35,943 bases of DNA from contig JAGFJD010000035.1 of assembly GCA_024102975.1 (NCBI GenBank), forward strand, positions 1 through 35,943. Reading direction: 5' to 3'. Origin of the DNA: Phaeodactylibacter sp. Its GTDB lineage: Bacteria > Bacteroidota > Bacteroidia > Chitinophagales > Saprospiraceae. A program made the translations under genes and the position numbers. The notes under the pieces were generated by a model, which was given only the letters and a program-made list of their open reading frames with translations, was not told the origin of the DNA and made no database searches. Of the stretch, positions 8,181-16,560 are shown piece by piece (positions within the stretch are counted from its first letter, which is position 1; each line of letters begins with the position of its first letter).

Positions 8181-8894
8181 ATGAATAAATTATTTTTTCT
8201 TATTTTATTCGCCGTTCCGGTGTCGTTGTTTTCCCAGTTTACCAGCTTTCGGATGGAAACTGGCACCTCCTTTAAAAGCGGGAAACTATTTTTTTCAAAA
8301 CGGGATAAAGGGCCGCTCGGCCCTGAATCAGATATCGAAGAAAACCTGCAAAGTACTTTTGGGTTTACGACAACGGCATTGACGGGCTGGGAGATTTCCC
8401 GAAGGGCATCCTTATTTGCAGGCATCAGTTATGAGCGCAGCCCCTATATTTATAAGGCAGAAAATATCAGGTTGCCGGAGGATTTGCCCTTGGGTACGAT
8501 CACTACGATCGAAGAGAAAATCACGCTTCAGCGTATTGGTATTCCTCTTAGGCTACGATATGGGTTGAGCCAAGGCGAGCGGCTCGCAGGCATCATTGGG
8601 TTCAGCCTGGAACGGGTGTTTTTTGAAAGGGAAATGCCTGTTATTACAGGCGCCGGAGTTAATGACCCGGCAATGAAAAACTTTAGCCAGGTAGAGTTCA
8701 GGGATTTCAGCTTCTTCGCCTCAGCAGGCCTGGATATCTTGCTTTGGGAAAAGGAGAACAACCAATTGTTGGTTCACCCCCTATTTAGCGTCGGGTTACA
8801 ACCTGAGGACGTATTTCGGGCAGAGTCCCGGAACATTTATATATACCGGGCTGCTGTGACGATTGCCTTTGTCCATAAGCTGAAAAAGCTATGA
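8181..8894 (+). CDS. Putative outer-membrane beta-barrel protein (first of three)
   Basis: A 237-residue protein with a signal peptide (about 1-19, ending in SLFSQ) and alternating hydrophobic/polar strands typical of small Bacteroidota outer-membrane barrels (PorT / OMP_b-brl-like). The last residues are FVHKLKKL. I see no catalytic motif. It is the first gene of a cassette: its stop overlaps the next start in ATGA (8891-8894). The preceding ATG at 8176 is followed at once by a stop, so 8181 is the start. Substrate and role are unknown; barrel topology is inferred from composition. Confidence 0.75.
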   Translation: MNKLFFLILFAVPVSLFSQFTSFRMETGTSFKSGKLFFSKRDKGPLGPESDIEENLQSTFGFTTTALTGWEISRRASLFAGISYERSPYIYKAENIRLPEDLPLGTITTIEEKITLQRIGIPLRLRYGLSQGERLAGIIGFSLERVFFEREMPVITGAGVNDPAMKNFSQVEFRDFSFFASAGLDILLWEKENNQLLVHPLFSVGLQPEDVFRAESRNIYIYRAAVTIAFVHKLKKL

Positions 8895-9664
8895 AAAAAA
8901 CATTCCTGGCACTATTACTTTGGCTCGCCTGTTTATTTGCCCTTTCGGCCCAAAGAAACTACCTTTACTTTTTTTATGGCCCGGCGATAACTAAGACGAA
9001 CTTTGATGAAGAGTTGGCGAACTCTCCCCACAGCTATCATTTTAAAAAAAAGAAGCCTTCCCGCCCCTTGCCCGGGTTTGTAGTTGGGCTGGCTTATGAA
9101 CGACAGATAGGTGAAAAATGGGGCTTGGCCATCGGGCTCCGGCACGCATTGAGAGGGCAACAGTCGCCGCATCACTTCCATTCCAGCCAGGGCAGGCAAC
9201 TTGACTATCCCCCTACATATGGCGGTACAAGCTATCATTTGAAATATCTCTCCACAGAATTTTTTCTTGCTGGAAAACGCCAACTTTGGAAAAAGGGAAA
9301 GTGGGTCCTTATGGCGCAGTCCGGTGTTTCATTGGATATATTTTACGACCTGTCCTTAAGGAATTTTACGATTCCCAGTAATACCGGGATCAAAAGGCCC
9401 GGCTGCTGCGGTTTTGGGAAGTTTTCTTACGACTACAGCCATTACTTTGATAATACCTGGCTGCATTTAACCAACGGGCACTGGCGAATCGGTGTCCTCT
9501 TCGGGGGGCAGCTCTCCTATCATTTTACTCCATGGCTGTATGGCGGCATTACTTCTGAACTTGAATTTCTGAGCAGGGTACACAATGACGACTGGTTTAT
9601 TTTTATCGGAGCAGAAAACATCAAAGCGTTAGGCTGCCAGTTTTCGCTGGGGCTCAACTTTTAG
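8891..9664 (+). CDS. Putative outer-membrane beta-barrel protein (second of three)
   Basis: A 257-residue exported protein: signal peptide about 1-20 (ending in LSAQ), then strands rich in Tyr, Phe and Gly, finishing in FSLGLNF with the terminal aromatic residue expected of an outer-membrane barrel. A lysine-rich patch FKKKKPSRP (about 51-59) suggests an exposed loop. Translation is coupled to the upstream gene through a 4-base overlap, and the next gene starts 2 bases after the stop. Function unknown; the three genes probably act together or are diverged duplicates. Confidence 0.75.
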   Translation: MKKTFLALLLWLACLFALSAQRNYLYFFYGPAITKTNFDEELANSPHSYHFKKKKPSRPLPGFVVGLAYERQIGEKWGLAIGLRHALRGQQSPHHFHSSQGRQLDYPPTYGGTSYHLKYLSTEFFLAGKRQLWKKGKWVLMAQSGVSLDIFYDLSLRNFTIPSNTGIKRPGCCGFGKFSYDYSHYFDNTWLHLTNGHWRIGVLFGGQLSYHFTPWLYGGITSELEFLSRVHNDDWFIFIGAENIKALGCQFSLGLNF

Positions 9665-9666
9665 CT

Positions 9667-10323
9667 ATGAGAAAAGTAATGGGCCTTTGGGGTATGTTAT
9701 TATTTGGGATGATACCTGCTCTCTGCCAGGAGTACGTTGGTTTTAGCCTCGGCGGCTCGGCAAGCGTTTCCTGGGCAAGCCTGGGAAAAAATGCCTTGAA
9801 AACTCATACCGATGCTCTCGTTGGCGGGCAGCTTTCTTTGTCCGGCTACTTCCCGCTCGGGAAACACCAGGTAGAAGCAGGCCTGGGCTTTTCCTTGGAA
9901 GGATATCGCTACCGGCTTGGGGAGTTCTTCGGCCAACGGCCCGCTAACGCCCGGATGCGCATTGGATACGGACAGGTCATGGCAGCAGTTCAATGGTGGC
10001 TGCAGGAGCAAAAGCGGAGCCGAAGATATCGCTGGCGCCCTTCCCTTCATACGGGAGTTTATTACAATATCAAGGCTTATTCTCGCTGGACTCATCCCGA
10101 CAACACTGAAATCTGGAATGCTGACGATATCGCCTTTGGCCAGGGTGGGTTGGTGTTCGGCCTTGGCGCCATCAGGAATTTCCGCCGCATCAGGAACAAA
10201 GCTATAAGCGTCCAGCTGCATTACCGCTTGGGCATAGAGGACATGCTTAACTTCCCCCTGCAAACCGGGCGTGCCCGGGTTCTGGAACTGGGATTGAGGT
10301 ACTACTGGCTCAGAAAACGATAG
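9667..10323 (+). CDS. Putative outer-membrane beta-barrel protein (third of three)
   Basis: A 218-residue exported protein with a signal peptide (about 1-20, ending in ALCQE) and regular amphipathic strands such as HQVEAGLGFSLEGYRYRLG. It ends in LELGLRYYWLRKR. It closes the three-gene cassette, and the following 200 bases contain no gene. No enzymatic motif seen. It is a little richer in GC than the first gene but still unlike the GC-rich genes that follow. Barrel assignment is by pattern only. Confidence 0.72.
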   Translation: MRKVMGLWGMLLFGMIPALCQEYVGFSLGGSASVSWASLGKNALKTHTDALVGGQLSLSGYFPLGKHQVEAGLGFSLEGYRYRLGEFFGQRPANARMRIGYGQVMAAVQWWLQEQKRSRRYRWRPSLHTGVYYNIKAYSRWTHPDNTEIWNADDIAFGQGGLVFGLGAIRNFRRIRNKAISVQLHYRLGIEDMLNFPLQTGRARVLELGLRYYWLRKR

Positions 10324-10374
10324 CTTTCCGTCACGATGGAAGCACGGGCCGCCGAAACGAAAAGAAGATCGGGC

Positions 10375-10440
10375 TGTACGAGGTTGGCATCGTCGAGCAC
10401 AACGTCGAAAAACGTTAGACAGCCGGTGGAGCCTCGTACA
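10375..10440. repeat. Short inverted repeat TGTACGAGG...CCTCGTACA
   Basis: Nine-base arms (10375-10383 and 10432-10440) bound 66 bases between the barrel cassette and the convergent mnmG gene. The interior holds AACGTTAGAC, which recurs at 21908-21917, and the arms resemble the TGTACGAG motifs at 21840-21854 and 24135-24149. Probably a remnant of an interspersed repeat. Confidence 0.4.
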
Positions 10441-10531
10441 TCCTGCCTAACCGCCAGGCGAGACGCCAGGCGACCCCGCACGCCGTACACTCCCCCAAAA
10501 CCGCCACCAGCCCCGTACACCGTACACTCCC

Positions 10532-12397
10532 CTACCTCCCCATATGCACCAGCAACACCGAAATATCCGCCGGCGACACCCCGCTGATGCGGCTGGCCTG
10601 CCCCACCGTGCGCGGCCTGATCTGCGAGAGCTTCTCGCGGGCCTCCTTGGAGAGAGAAGACAACTGCTGGTAGTCGAACGTATCGCTGAGGCGGACGGAC
10701 TCCAGGCGGTTCATCTTCTCCACGCGCTCCTGCTCGCGCTGGATGTAGCCTTCGTACTTCATGTTGATCTCGGCCAGGTCGATGAACTCGGGTTCGTAGC
10801 CGTCCAGAAATTCATCGAGTGCAGGCAGTACGCTCCGCAGGCCCGCCATGTCGATCTGCGGGCGCAGCAGGATGCCCTGCAGCTTGACCTTCTGCGGGAT
10901 GGGGCTGGTGCCCTGTTCTTCGAGGTAGCGGTTGACCTGCCCCGGCTCCACGCTGTATTCTTCAAAGAATTTTTCGATGGCTTGGGCGGCGTCCTCCTTG
11001 GCGGCCACGCGGATCATGCGTTCGTCGGCGCCACGGATGCCCAGCTTTTGGGCCAGCGGCGTCAGGCGCAGGTCGGCGTTGTCCTGGCGGAGCAGGATGC
11101 GGTACTCGGCCCGGGAGGTGAACATGCGGTAGGGTTCTTTGGTGCCCTTGTTAACCAGGTCGTCGATGAGCACGCCGATATAGGCCTCGGAGCGCTTCAG
11201 GATGAAAGGCTCCTGATCGCGGATGGCCAGGTGGGCGTTGATGCCCGCCATCAGGCCCTGGCAGCCGGCTTCCTCGTAGCCGGTGGTGCCGTTGATCTGA
11301 CCGGCGAAGAAGAGGTTCTTCACCAGATGCGTCTCCAGGGAGGTTTTCAACTGAGTGGGCGGGAAGAAATCGTACTCTATAGCATAGCCCGGGCGGAACA
11401 TCTTCATGTTCTCAAAGCCGCGTACGGTGCGCAGGGCTTTGTGCTGCACGTCTTCAGGCAGGGAGGAGGAGAAGCCGTTGACGTAGATTTCGCAGGTATC
11501 CCAGCCTTCCGGCTCGACGAAGAGCTGGTGGCGGTCCTTATCGCTGAAGCGGTCGATCTTGTCTTCGATCGAAGGGCAGTAGCGCGGCCCCAGGCCCTGG
11601 ATGCGCCCGTTGAACATGGGGGAGCGGTCGAATCCCGTGCGCAGTATCTCGTGTACTTCCGGGCTGGTATAGGCAATGTGGCAGGGCAGTTGTTTTTCCA
11701 GTTTGGGGGTGTCGGCATAGGAGAACTTGCCGGGGTTGTCGTCGCCCGGCTGCAGTTCCATGGCGCTCCAGTCGAGGGTGCGGCCGTCGACGCGGGGCGG
11801 GGTGCCCGTTTTCATACGGCCGGCCTCGAAGCCCAGCCCGACGAGCTGCTCGGTGATGCCTTTGGCGGCCTTTTCGCCGGCGCGCCCGCCGCCGAACTGC
11901 TTTTCGCCGATGTGGATGATGCCGTTGAGGAAGGTGCCGTTGGTCAGCACCACCGCTTTGGCGGGGATTTCCAGGCCCATGCCGGTGCGCACGCCCCTCA
12001 CTACGCCGCCCTTTACGATGATGCCGGTGACCATCTCCTGCCAGAAGTCGATATTGGGGTGTTCTTCCAGCATCATGCGCCATTTGCGGGCAAACAGCAT
12101 GCGGTCGCTCTGGGCGCGGGGGCTCCACATGGCCGGCCCTTTGGAGCGGTTCAGCATGCGGAACTGCACCATGGTGTGGTCGGTCACGATGCCGGAATAA
12201 CCGCCCAGGGCGTCGATCTCGCGCACGATCTGCCCTTTGGCCACCCCGCCCATAGCCGGGTTGCACGACATCTGGGCGATGGTGTTCATGTTCATCGTCG
12301 CCAGCATCACCCGGGAGCCCATATTGGCGGCAGCTACAGCGGCCTCGCAGCCGGAGTGGCCGGCGCCTACTACTATTACATCGTATTCAGGAAACAT
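10532..12397 (-). CDS. mnmG: tRNA uridine-5-carboxymethylaminomethyl modification enzyme MnmG (GidA)
   Basis: A 621-residue protein of normal family length. With MnmE it installs the cmnm5 group on U34 of certain tRNAs, using FAD and methylene-tetrahydrofolate; cytoplasmic. The FAD-binding Rossmann motif [12 protein letters not shown] is near the N terminus (about 9-20). Other recognisable family segments are [28 protein letters not shown], and [20 protein letters not shown] in the flavin-contacting region. The C-terminal helical domain that binds MnmE ends in [11 protein letters not shown]. The ATG at 12397 gives the usual [11 protein letters not shown] start. It is monocistronic here, convergent with the barrel cassette, with a palindromic element 80 bases upstream. 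mnmE is not in the window. Confidence 0.98.
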   Translation of the reverse strand: MFPEYDVIVVGAGHSGCEAAVAAANMGSRVMLATMNMNTIAQMSCNPAMGGVAKGQIVREIDALGGYSGIVTDHTMVQFRMLNRSKGPAMWSPRAQSDRMLFARKWRMMLEEHPNIDFWQEMVTGIIVKGGVVRGVRTGMGLEIPAKAVVLTNGTFLNGIIHIGEKQFGGGRAGEKAAKGITEQLVGLGFEAGRMKTGTPPRVDGRTLDWSAMELQPGDDNPGKFSYADTPKLEKQLPCHIAYTSPEVHEILRTGFDRSPMFNGRIQGLGPRYCPSIEDKIDRFSDKDRHQLFVEPEGWDTCEIYVNGFSSSLPEDVQHKALRTVRGFENMKMFRPGYAIEYDFFPPTQLKTSLETHLVKNLFFAGQINGTTGYEEAGCQGLMAGINAHLAIRDQEPFILKRSEAYIGVLIDDLVNKGTKEPYRMFTSRAEYRILLRQDNADLRLTPLAQKLGIRGADERMIRVAAKEDAAQAIEKFFEEYSVEPGQVNRYLEEQGTSPIPQKVKLQGILLRPQIDMAGLRSVLPALDEFLDGYEPEFIDLAEINMKYEGYIQREQERVEKMNRLESVRLSDTFDYQQLSSLSKEAREKLSQIRPRTVGQASRISGVSPADISVLLVHMGR

Positions 12398-12474
12398 ATT
12401 TTTCTATTCGTGTCAGCGGTTGCGATTTCTGACATTTTCTACATCCTTTACCAGTTCTTCCGGAGAATGGTTAA

Positions 12475-12580
12475 CTATACTGACGCACGCTTGGTTTTTG
12501 CTTTACAAAAACCAGCGAGGTCAGTATATGCTGACCCGGCCGGTCCTGTAGTCGAAAAAACCAGCCGTGCGTCAGTATAG
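12475..12580. repeat. 106-bp palindromic element with 15-bp terminal inverted repeats, upstream of mnmG
   Basis: CTATACTGACGCACG (12475-12489) and its exact complement (12566-12580) bound the element. The next bases also match (TGGTTTTT against AAAAAACCA). The interior has a GGTTTTT...AAAAACC hairpin and the palindrome GGTCAGTATATGCTGACC, so the whole folds as a cruciform with side hairpins. No coding content. It differs in sequence from the other repeats in the window. Confidence 0.8.
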
Positions 12581-12717
12581 CATGCGAAAATACAGAAAAC
12601 GATCAAATTTTCCTGAAGGTCAACAGCATAACGTATCAAATCGTTCAACGCCGGAAAATAACCAAAAACCAATAACTGCGGCGTGCCTGCAGCAGGTTAA
12701 ATAACTGACCTGCATTA

Positions 12718-13275
12718 TTACCCCTTCCATTTAATATTACACCCCGCGCTCGGATACTGCTTCTCCGGCACTGCTTCTCCGGCCATCACCGCGTCGAGGG
12801 CGGCGCGCAGGTCCTCGCCGGTCAGCGGGATGCCGCTGTTGGGGCGGGAAGCGTCCAGGCGGCCGCGGTAGACGAGGGCCAGTTCTTCATCAAAGACATA
12901 GAAATCCGGCGTACAGGCGGCGTCGTAGGCGCGGGCTACTTCCTGGCTCTCGTCGTAGAGATAGGGAAAGGGATAGCCCACATTTTTTGCGTGTTTTTTC
13001 ATTTCCTCCGGGCCGTCCTGCGGGTATTTGGCCACGTCGTTGGAGCTGATGCCAACGAAGCGGACGCCTTTTTCCTGGTATTCTCTGGCCAGGCGCACGA
13101 TCTCCGGGTTGGTGTGGATCACGTAGGGGCAGTGGTTGCAGAGGAACATCACGACCGTGGCCTTGTCCGAACGGATGTCGGAAAGGCTGACGGTTTTGCC
13201 GGAAACGGTGTCCGGCAGGGTAAAATCCGGGGCTTTGGTGCCCAGGCTGAGCATATTGGATTCGGTGAGTGCCAT
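12718..13275 (-). CDS. Thioredoxin-fold redoxin (AhpC/TSA-like)
   Basis: A 185-residue cytoplasmic protein of the AhpC/TSA-redoxin group: GTKAPDFTLPD at the N terminus, strand MFLCNHCPY with a CxxC-type pair at C46 and C49, then CTPDFYVFD, the cis-Pro-like region of the fold. The CNHCPY signature is typical of a widespread thioredoxin family protein that is poorly characterised; it should reduce disulfides or peroxides. I start at ATG 13275 (MALTESNML) rather than ATG 13296, because the family domain begins immediately after and the extra seven residues look unrelated. It is a single gene with no operon partners. Confidence 0.88.
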   Translation of the reverse strand: MALTESNMLSLGTKAPDFTLPDTVSGKTVSLSDIRSDKATVVMFLCNHCPYVIHTNPEIVRLAREYQEKGVRFVGISSNDVAKYPQDGPEEMKKHAKNVGYPFPYLYDESQEVARAYDAACTPDFYVFDEELALVYRGRLDASRPNSGIPLTGEDLRAALDAVMAGEAVPEKQYPSAGCNIKWKG

Positions 13276-13554
13276 GGTCCTGAAATGTGTATACATGTCC
13301 CGTCTCTTCGAGCCGGGTAAAATTTGTGTATGTGTGCATTTGTATGGGATGCCGGGATGATGCCAGCTTCAGCAGGACAATAGGGGATATTCAAAAAGCG
13401 GTGTCAATCCGCATTTTTCTAACCGCAGGGAGCGCGGAGGGCCGCAGCGTAGTTTGAATAGTCCCGGGCAGTAGGCGCGCAGGTGCAGCCGGGAGCATTT
13501 CTACTCATTTCATGACATTTCAAATTATTTCCCTTCCGGAGCTTGCACAGCCAT

Positions 13555-15309
13555 TTATCTGATTAAAATGGTTGTTGTCCCCAGTATTTTTCCATTGTCT
13601 CTTATACTTATCCAATACAGGCCGGGGGGCAAATTGTTCAACGGCAGCCGGGCTTGCTGTGTGCCGGCGGGCCAGTGGCGGGCGGGCAACAGCTCTTGTT
13701 CTCTGCCGGAGGCGTCGGTCAGGCAAACGCTGGCCTCGGTGGCTTGGTACAGGGTGAAGGAAAGCAGGGTTTCGCTTTGGGCCGGGTTGGGCGTCGTTTT
13801 CAAATTCAGCCGGGGCGTGTCTGAAGCAACTGCGCCTGACATCACGGGGGGAGACAGCAGGCCGTCGCGGGTATTGCTGCCTTTGTAGGTACTCCAGAGG
13901 ACGCGTTCGGGGCTGTAGGGGACGTTGAGGTTGTAGGCGTTGAGGAAGGCTGTATCCGGGGCAGCGCCAAAGTTCAGGGTGTAGGAGAGCGCTACCAGGT
14001 CCATCAAACCATCGCCGTTTACGTCGCTTAGGGCAGCGCCATTCAGGTAAGTCAAGCCCCGGGGGTGAAGTGGGAAACCATCCACCGGCGTACCATCCAG
14101 CTCATAAGCATGGATAAAACCGGGCCCGCTGCCGACGAAGAGGACAGAGCCGAAAACCAGCTCGAACTGTCCGTCGTCATCGATATCCGCCACACTGATA
14201 ATGCCCTCGCAGCCGTCCATCTTAAAGATGGGGAAACCTTCTTTGAGGTTGCCATCGGCGTCCCAGGCAAAGAGCATATCGCCCGGGCCGGCGCCCAGGG
14301 TACGGCCCATGAAAATCCAGTCTTCTCCATCGATTTTTACGACAGTAGGTGTGCTGAAGGTTTGGAGGTTCAAGGCAGAAGGAACAGGCCAGCCAGGCCG
14401 GTAACCGCCGTCGGAATCCAGGATGTAGAATTCCGGGGCATCGCCATGGGAAGCGCCGACGGCTTCCAACCGGCCGCCCTCATCAAAGCTGATCAATACG
14501 GGCGATTGGTAGCTGTGCCGTTGTGCCGGATCGGTGATTATGGGAAAACCGGGTTTAGGCTGCCCATCCAGGCCAAGAATATACCTGCTGGTAGTGGAAT
14601 GCACAACAATATCTTTTTCGCCATCTCCATCCATATCGCCGATGGAAGGCGTCACGGCAGGAGTAGCATTTAACGCAACCGGCCAGTTGGAGCTGAACGA
14701 ACTGCCATTTCCTTTGAGGATATGGACGTAGCCGATGGGGAAATCCCGTTCCAGCGCAACGATCTCCAGGGCGCCATCGCCATCCATGTCTGAGAGGGCA
14801 GGAGCAGTAAGCACCCAGTTGTTATTCAGGTTAACCGGCCAGCCTGCTACTTCGGTGCCATCTTTCTCAAAGGCGTACAGCCGGGGCGATACCTGAATGC
14901 CGCCGGTTGCCAGCACAATCTCTTCCTGGCCGTCGCCGTCGATATCGCCCACCGAAGGCGGATAAATAGCAACGGCCGAGAGGGTGCGCTCCCACAACAG
15001 GTTGCCCAGGCTGTAGGCCTGTAGTTTGTTGTTGGCGCCCCAGAGGATGTCGTCGACGCCGTCGCCGTCGAGTTCGGCCAGGGTTATATTGCGGAGGTTT
15101 TTGGATGTGGCGTTGGCAGGCAAGGCTTTGGGAAAGCCGGGCAGTTGTTCGAAAACGGTATCCCGGAGTTCCAGGTTTTCTATGTTTTCTATTCCCGGAA
15201 CCGGATATGCCGTAATCCGGAAGTTCTCATCCATCTCAGCGCGCATCAGCTGGGCCGAAGCCTGCCCCACCGACAGGGCGGCGACCGCCAGGAGTATCCA
15301 TTGTTTCAT
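13555..15309 (-). CDS. Secreted FG-GAP/VCBS repeat protein with T9SS sorting domain
   Basis: About 584 residues from ATG 15309 (MKQWILLAVAALSVGQASAQ, a clean signal peptide); the longer frame upstream runs through an interspersed element and is not used. The body is a beta-propeller of FG-GAP/VCBS units with calcium-binding loops: DGDGVDDI, DGDGQEEI, DGDGALEI, DGDGEKDI, DDDGQFEL and NGDGLMDL. The last ~80 residues form a type-A T9SS C-terminal domain (TTPNPAQSETLLSF ... GTTTILIR). Likely a surface or secreted binding protein; no catalytic site is visible. A 142-bp mobile element lies about 100 bases upstream, in the promoter region. Confidence 0.9.
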   Translation of the reverse strand: MKQWILLAVAALSVGQASAQLMRAEMDENFRITAYPVPGIENIENLELRDTVFEQLPGFPKALPANATSKNLRNITLAELDGDGVDDILWGANNKLQAYSLGNLLWERTLSAVAIYPPSVGDIDGDGQEEIVLATGGIQVSPRLYAFEKDGTEVAGWPVNLNNNWVLTAPALSDMDGDGALEIVALERDFPIGYVHILKGNGSSFSSNWPVALNATPAVTPSIGDMDGDGEKDIVVHSTTSRYILGLDGQPKPGFPIITDPAQRHSYQSPVLISFDEGGRLEAVGASHGDAPEFYILDSDGGYRPGWPVPSALNLQTFSTPTVVKIDGEDWIFMGRTLGAGPGDMLFAWDADGNLKEGFPIFKMDGCEGIISVADIDDDGQFELVFGSVLFVGSGPGFIHAYELDGTPVDGFPLHPRGLTYLNGAALSDVNGDGLMDLVALSYTLNFGAAPDTAFLNAYNLNVPYSPERVLWSTYKGSNTRDGLLSPPVMSGAVASDTPRLNLKTTPNPAQSETLLSFTLYQATEASVCLTDASGREQELLPARHWPAGTQQARLPLNNLPPGLYWISIRDNGKILGTTTILIR

Positions 15310-15412
15310 GGTCATCGGTTTTTGAAGCGGGAAGATACGGAATAGTGCTGGAAAAGGGTTGTGGCTGACAACCGCAGCCTTTTTCCAACAGTTATTGCTC
15401 TGCCGGGGAACA

Positions 15413-15554
15413 CCACTGGACAAAATGGTTTTGGACACAGAGAGCACTGAGGTCAACATAGAGTACACGGAATTTTTTCTATTGATAATCAGGTCTCTGT
15501 GTGGCTCTGTGTCTTCTCTGCGTACTCTGTGTCCAGAAAATGTCTAGTAGTATG
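15413..15554 (-). mobile_element. Short non-autonomous element (MITE-like), copy 1, with 13-bp flanking direct repeat
   Basis: A 142-bp sequence rich in ACACAGAG motifs, closely similar over its whole length to the reverse complement of 21632-21775. It is bounded by the exact direct repeat CTGCCGGGGAACA at 15400-15412 and 15555-15567, as expected for a target-site duplication. Its ends are imperfect inverted repeats (CCACTGGACAAAAT against ACTACTAGACATTT, then TGGACACAGAG in both). No ORF, so it would need a transposase in trans. Orientation is arbitrary, set opposite to copy 2. Confidence 0.8.
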
Positions 15555-15647
15555 CTGCCGGGGAACAGGCGGAGTTATTGGTTATTACTCGTCGTCCCGG
15601 GATAGTTGGCTGTAAATAACCAATAACCAAATCCCCCCGCCCGCCCG

Positions 15648-16499
15648 TCAGCGCCGGCACTCCCCATTGATCCCCAGCACATATTTTTCTACCACGCCGA
15701 TCTCTCTGGCGACTTCCGCCCCCAGGAAGCCGGCGACCATATCATCCTTCAGTTTTTCCTTTGCCAGGGCGGTCAGCGGGAGAGCGACGGGCAGGTACGA
15801 CCAGTGCCACTTCTCCTCGTTGTAGCCGTAGGGGCGCTCGTCGCCTTTGGGGCTGTAGGGCTGGCAGAAGCCGTAGGCCGAAGCGTGGGCCGTGAGCCAC
15901 TGGTAGATTTTCAGCCCTTCGCCGGTTTCGAAATATTCGTTGTTGAAGGCGTTCAGGTCCATGTCGGTGCCCCAGTGGTGGCGGGAGGTGCCGGGCATGG
16001 AGCTGTACTCCAGGATTTTGAGGGCCCGCGCTTTGGGATCGGGGTATGCTTTGGAGGCGTCCTTGCCGTTTTCGATGGCCTGGGCGCCCGTCCATTTGCG
16101 CTCCCAGATGCCTTTCTGATAGTCGAAGTTGCGGGTGGCGGAGCGGATTACCAGGGTGATGCCCTCCTTTTTTGCCGCTTCGCGCATGCGCAGGAAGGCC
16201 TCGTAGGTGTCCCTGCGCAGGTACAGGCCCTCCCGGTCGGCGTAGCGGGCGTCGACCAGGGTAAAATCCGGATGCTGCGCCGGGTCGAAACGGCCCATGA
16301 TGTAATCGGTGGTGAACCCGCCGGCGATGGCCGTGTCGGCAAGGCTGGCAAGGGTGGTTTCGTAGGCAACGGGGCCTTCTGCGCCAGCCTGCTCCGGTGC
16401 GCTTGCGCCCTGCTCCGCTGTGCTGCCGGAAGGCTGGCAGGAGAAGAGCAGTTGTGTCAACAACAGAATGGTGTAGAACATTATTTTCTTTGTTTTCAT
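15648..16499 (-). CDS. M15-family D-alanyl-D-alanine carboxypeptidase-like lipoprotein (VanY type)
   Basis: A 283-residue lipoprotein with signal peptide and lipobox LLFSC, so Cys21 should be lipidated. The peptidase M15B/VanY domain covers about 75-245: SRHHWGTDMD at 172-181 gives the SxHxxGxxxD zinc motif (H174, D181) and WHW (H232) provides the third ligand; LVIRSATRNFDYQ is the conserved segment before it. Relatives cleave the terminal D-Ala from peptidoglycan stem peptides in the periplasm. The Ala/Glu-rich linker at 24-45 would tether the domain to the membrane. A small gap separates it from the next minus-strand gene, but there is no clear functional link. Confidence 0.92.
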   Translation of the reverse strand: MKTKKIMFYTILLLTQLLFSCQPSGSTAEQGASAPEQAGAEGPVAYETTLASLADTAIAGGFTTDYIMGRFDPAQHPDFTLVDARYADREGLYLRRDTYEAFLRMREAAKKEGITLVIRSATRNFDYQKGIWERKWTGAQAIENGKDASKAYPDPKARALKILEYSSMPGTSRHHWGTDMDLNAFNNEYFETGEGLKIYQWLTAHASAYGFCQPYSPKGDERPYGYNEEKWHWSYLPVALPLTALAKEKLKDDMVAGFLGAEVAREIGVVEKYVLGINGECRR

Positions 16500-16560
16500 C
16501 AGATTCTTTTTTTATGGCCAGATAAGGCCCGCTGTTCGCAGCCTTAATTCACTCAATCAC

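Noticed and set aside
10544-12580. 678-residue open frame on the plus strand
   Set aside because: It lies antisense to mnmG for almost all its length; its composition (Ala, Gly, Val, His, Asp rich) is that of a shadow frame in GC-rich DNA, and it ends inside a palindromic repeat.
13555-15468. Longer start for the FG-GAP/T9SS protein (ATG 15468)
   Set aside because: The extra N-terminal residues are translated from the mobile element copy at 15413-15554 and its flank; a signal peptide begins at ATG 15309.
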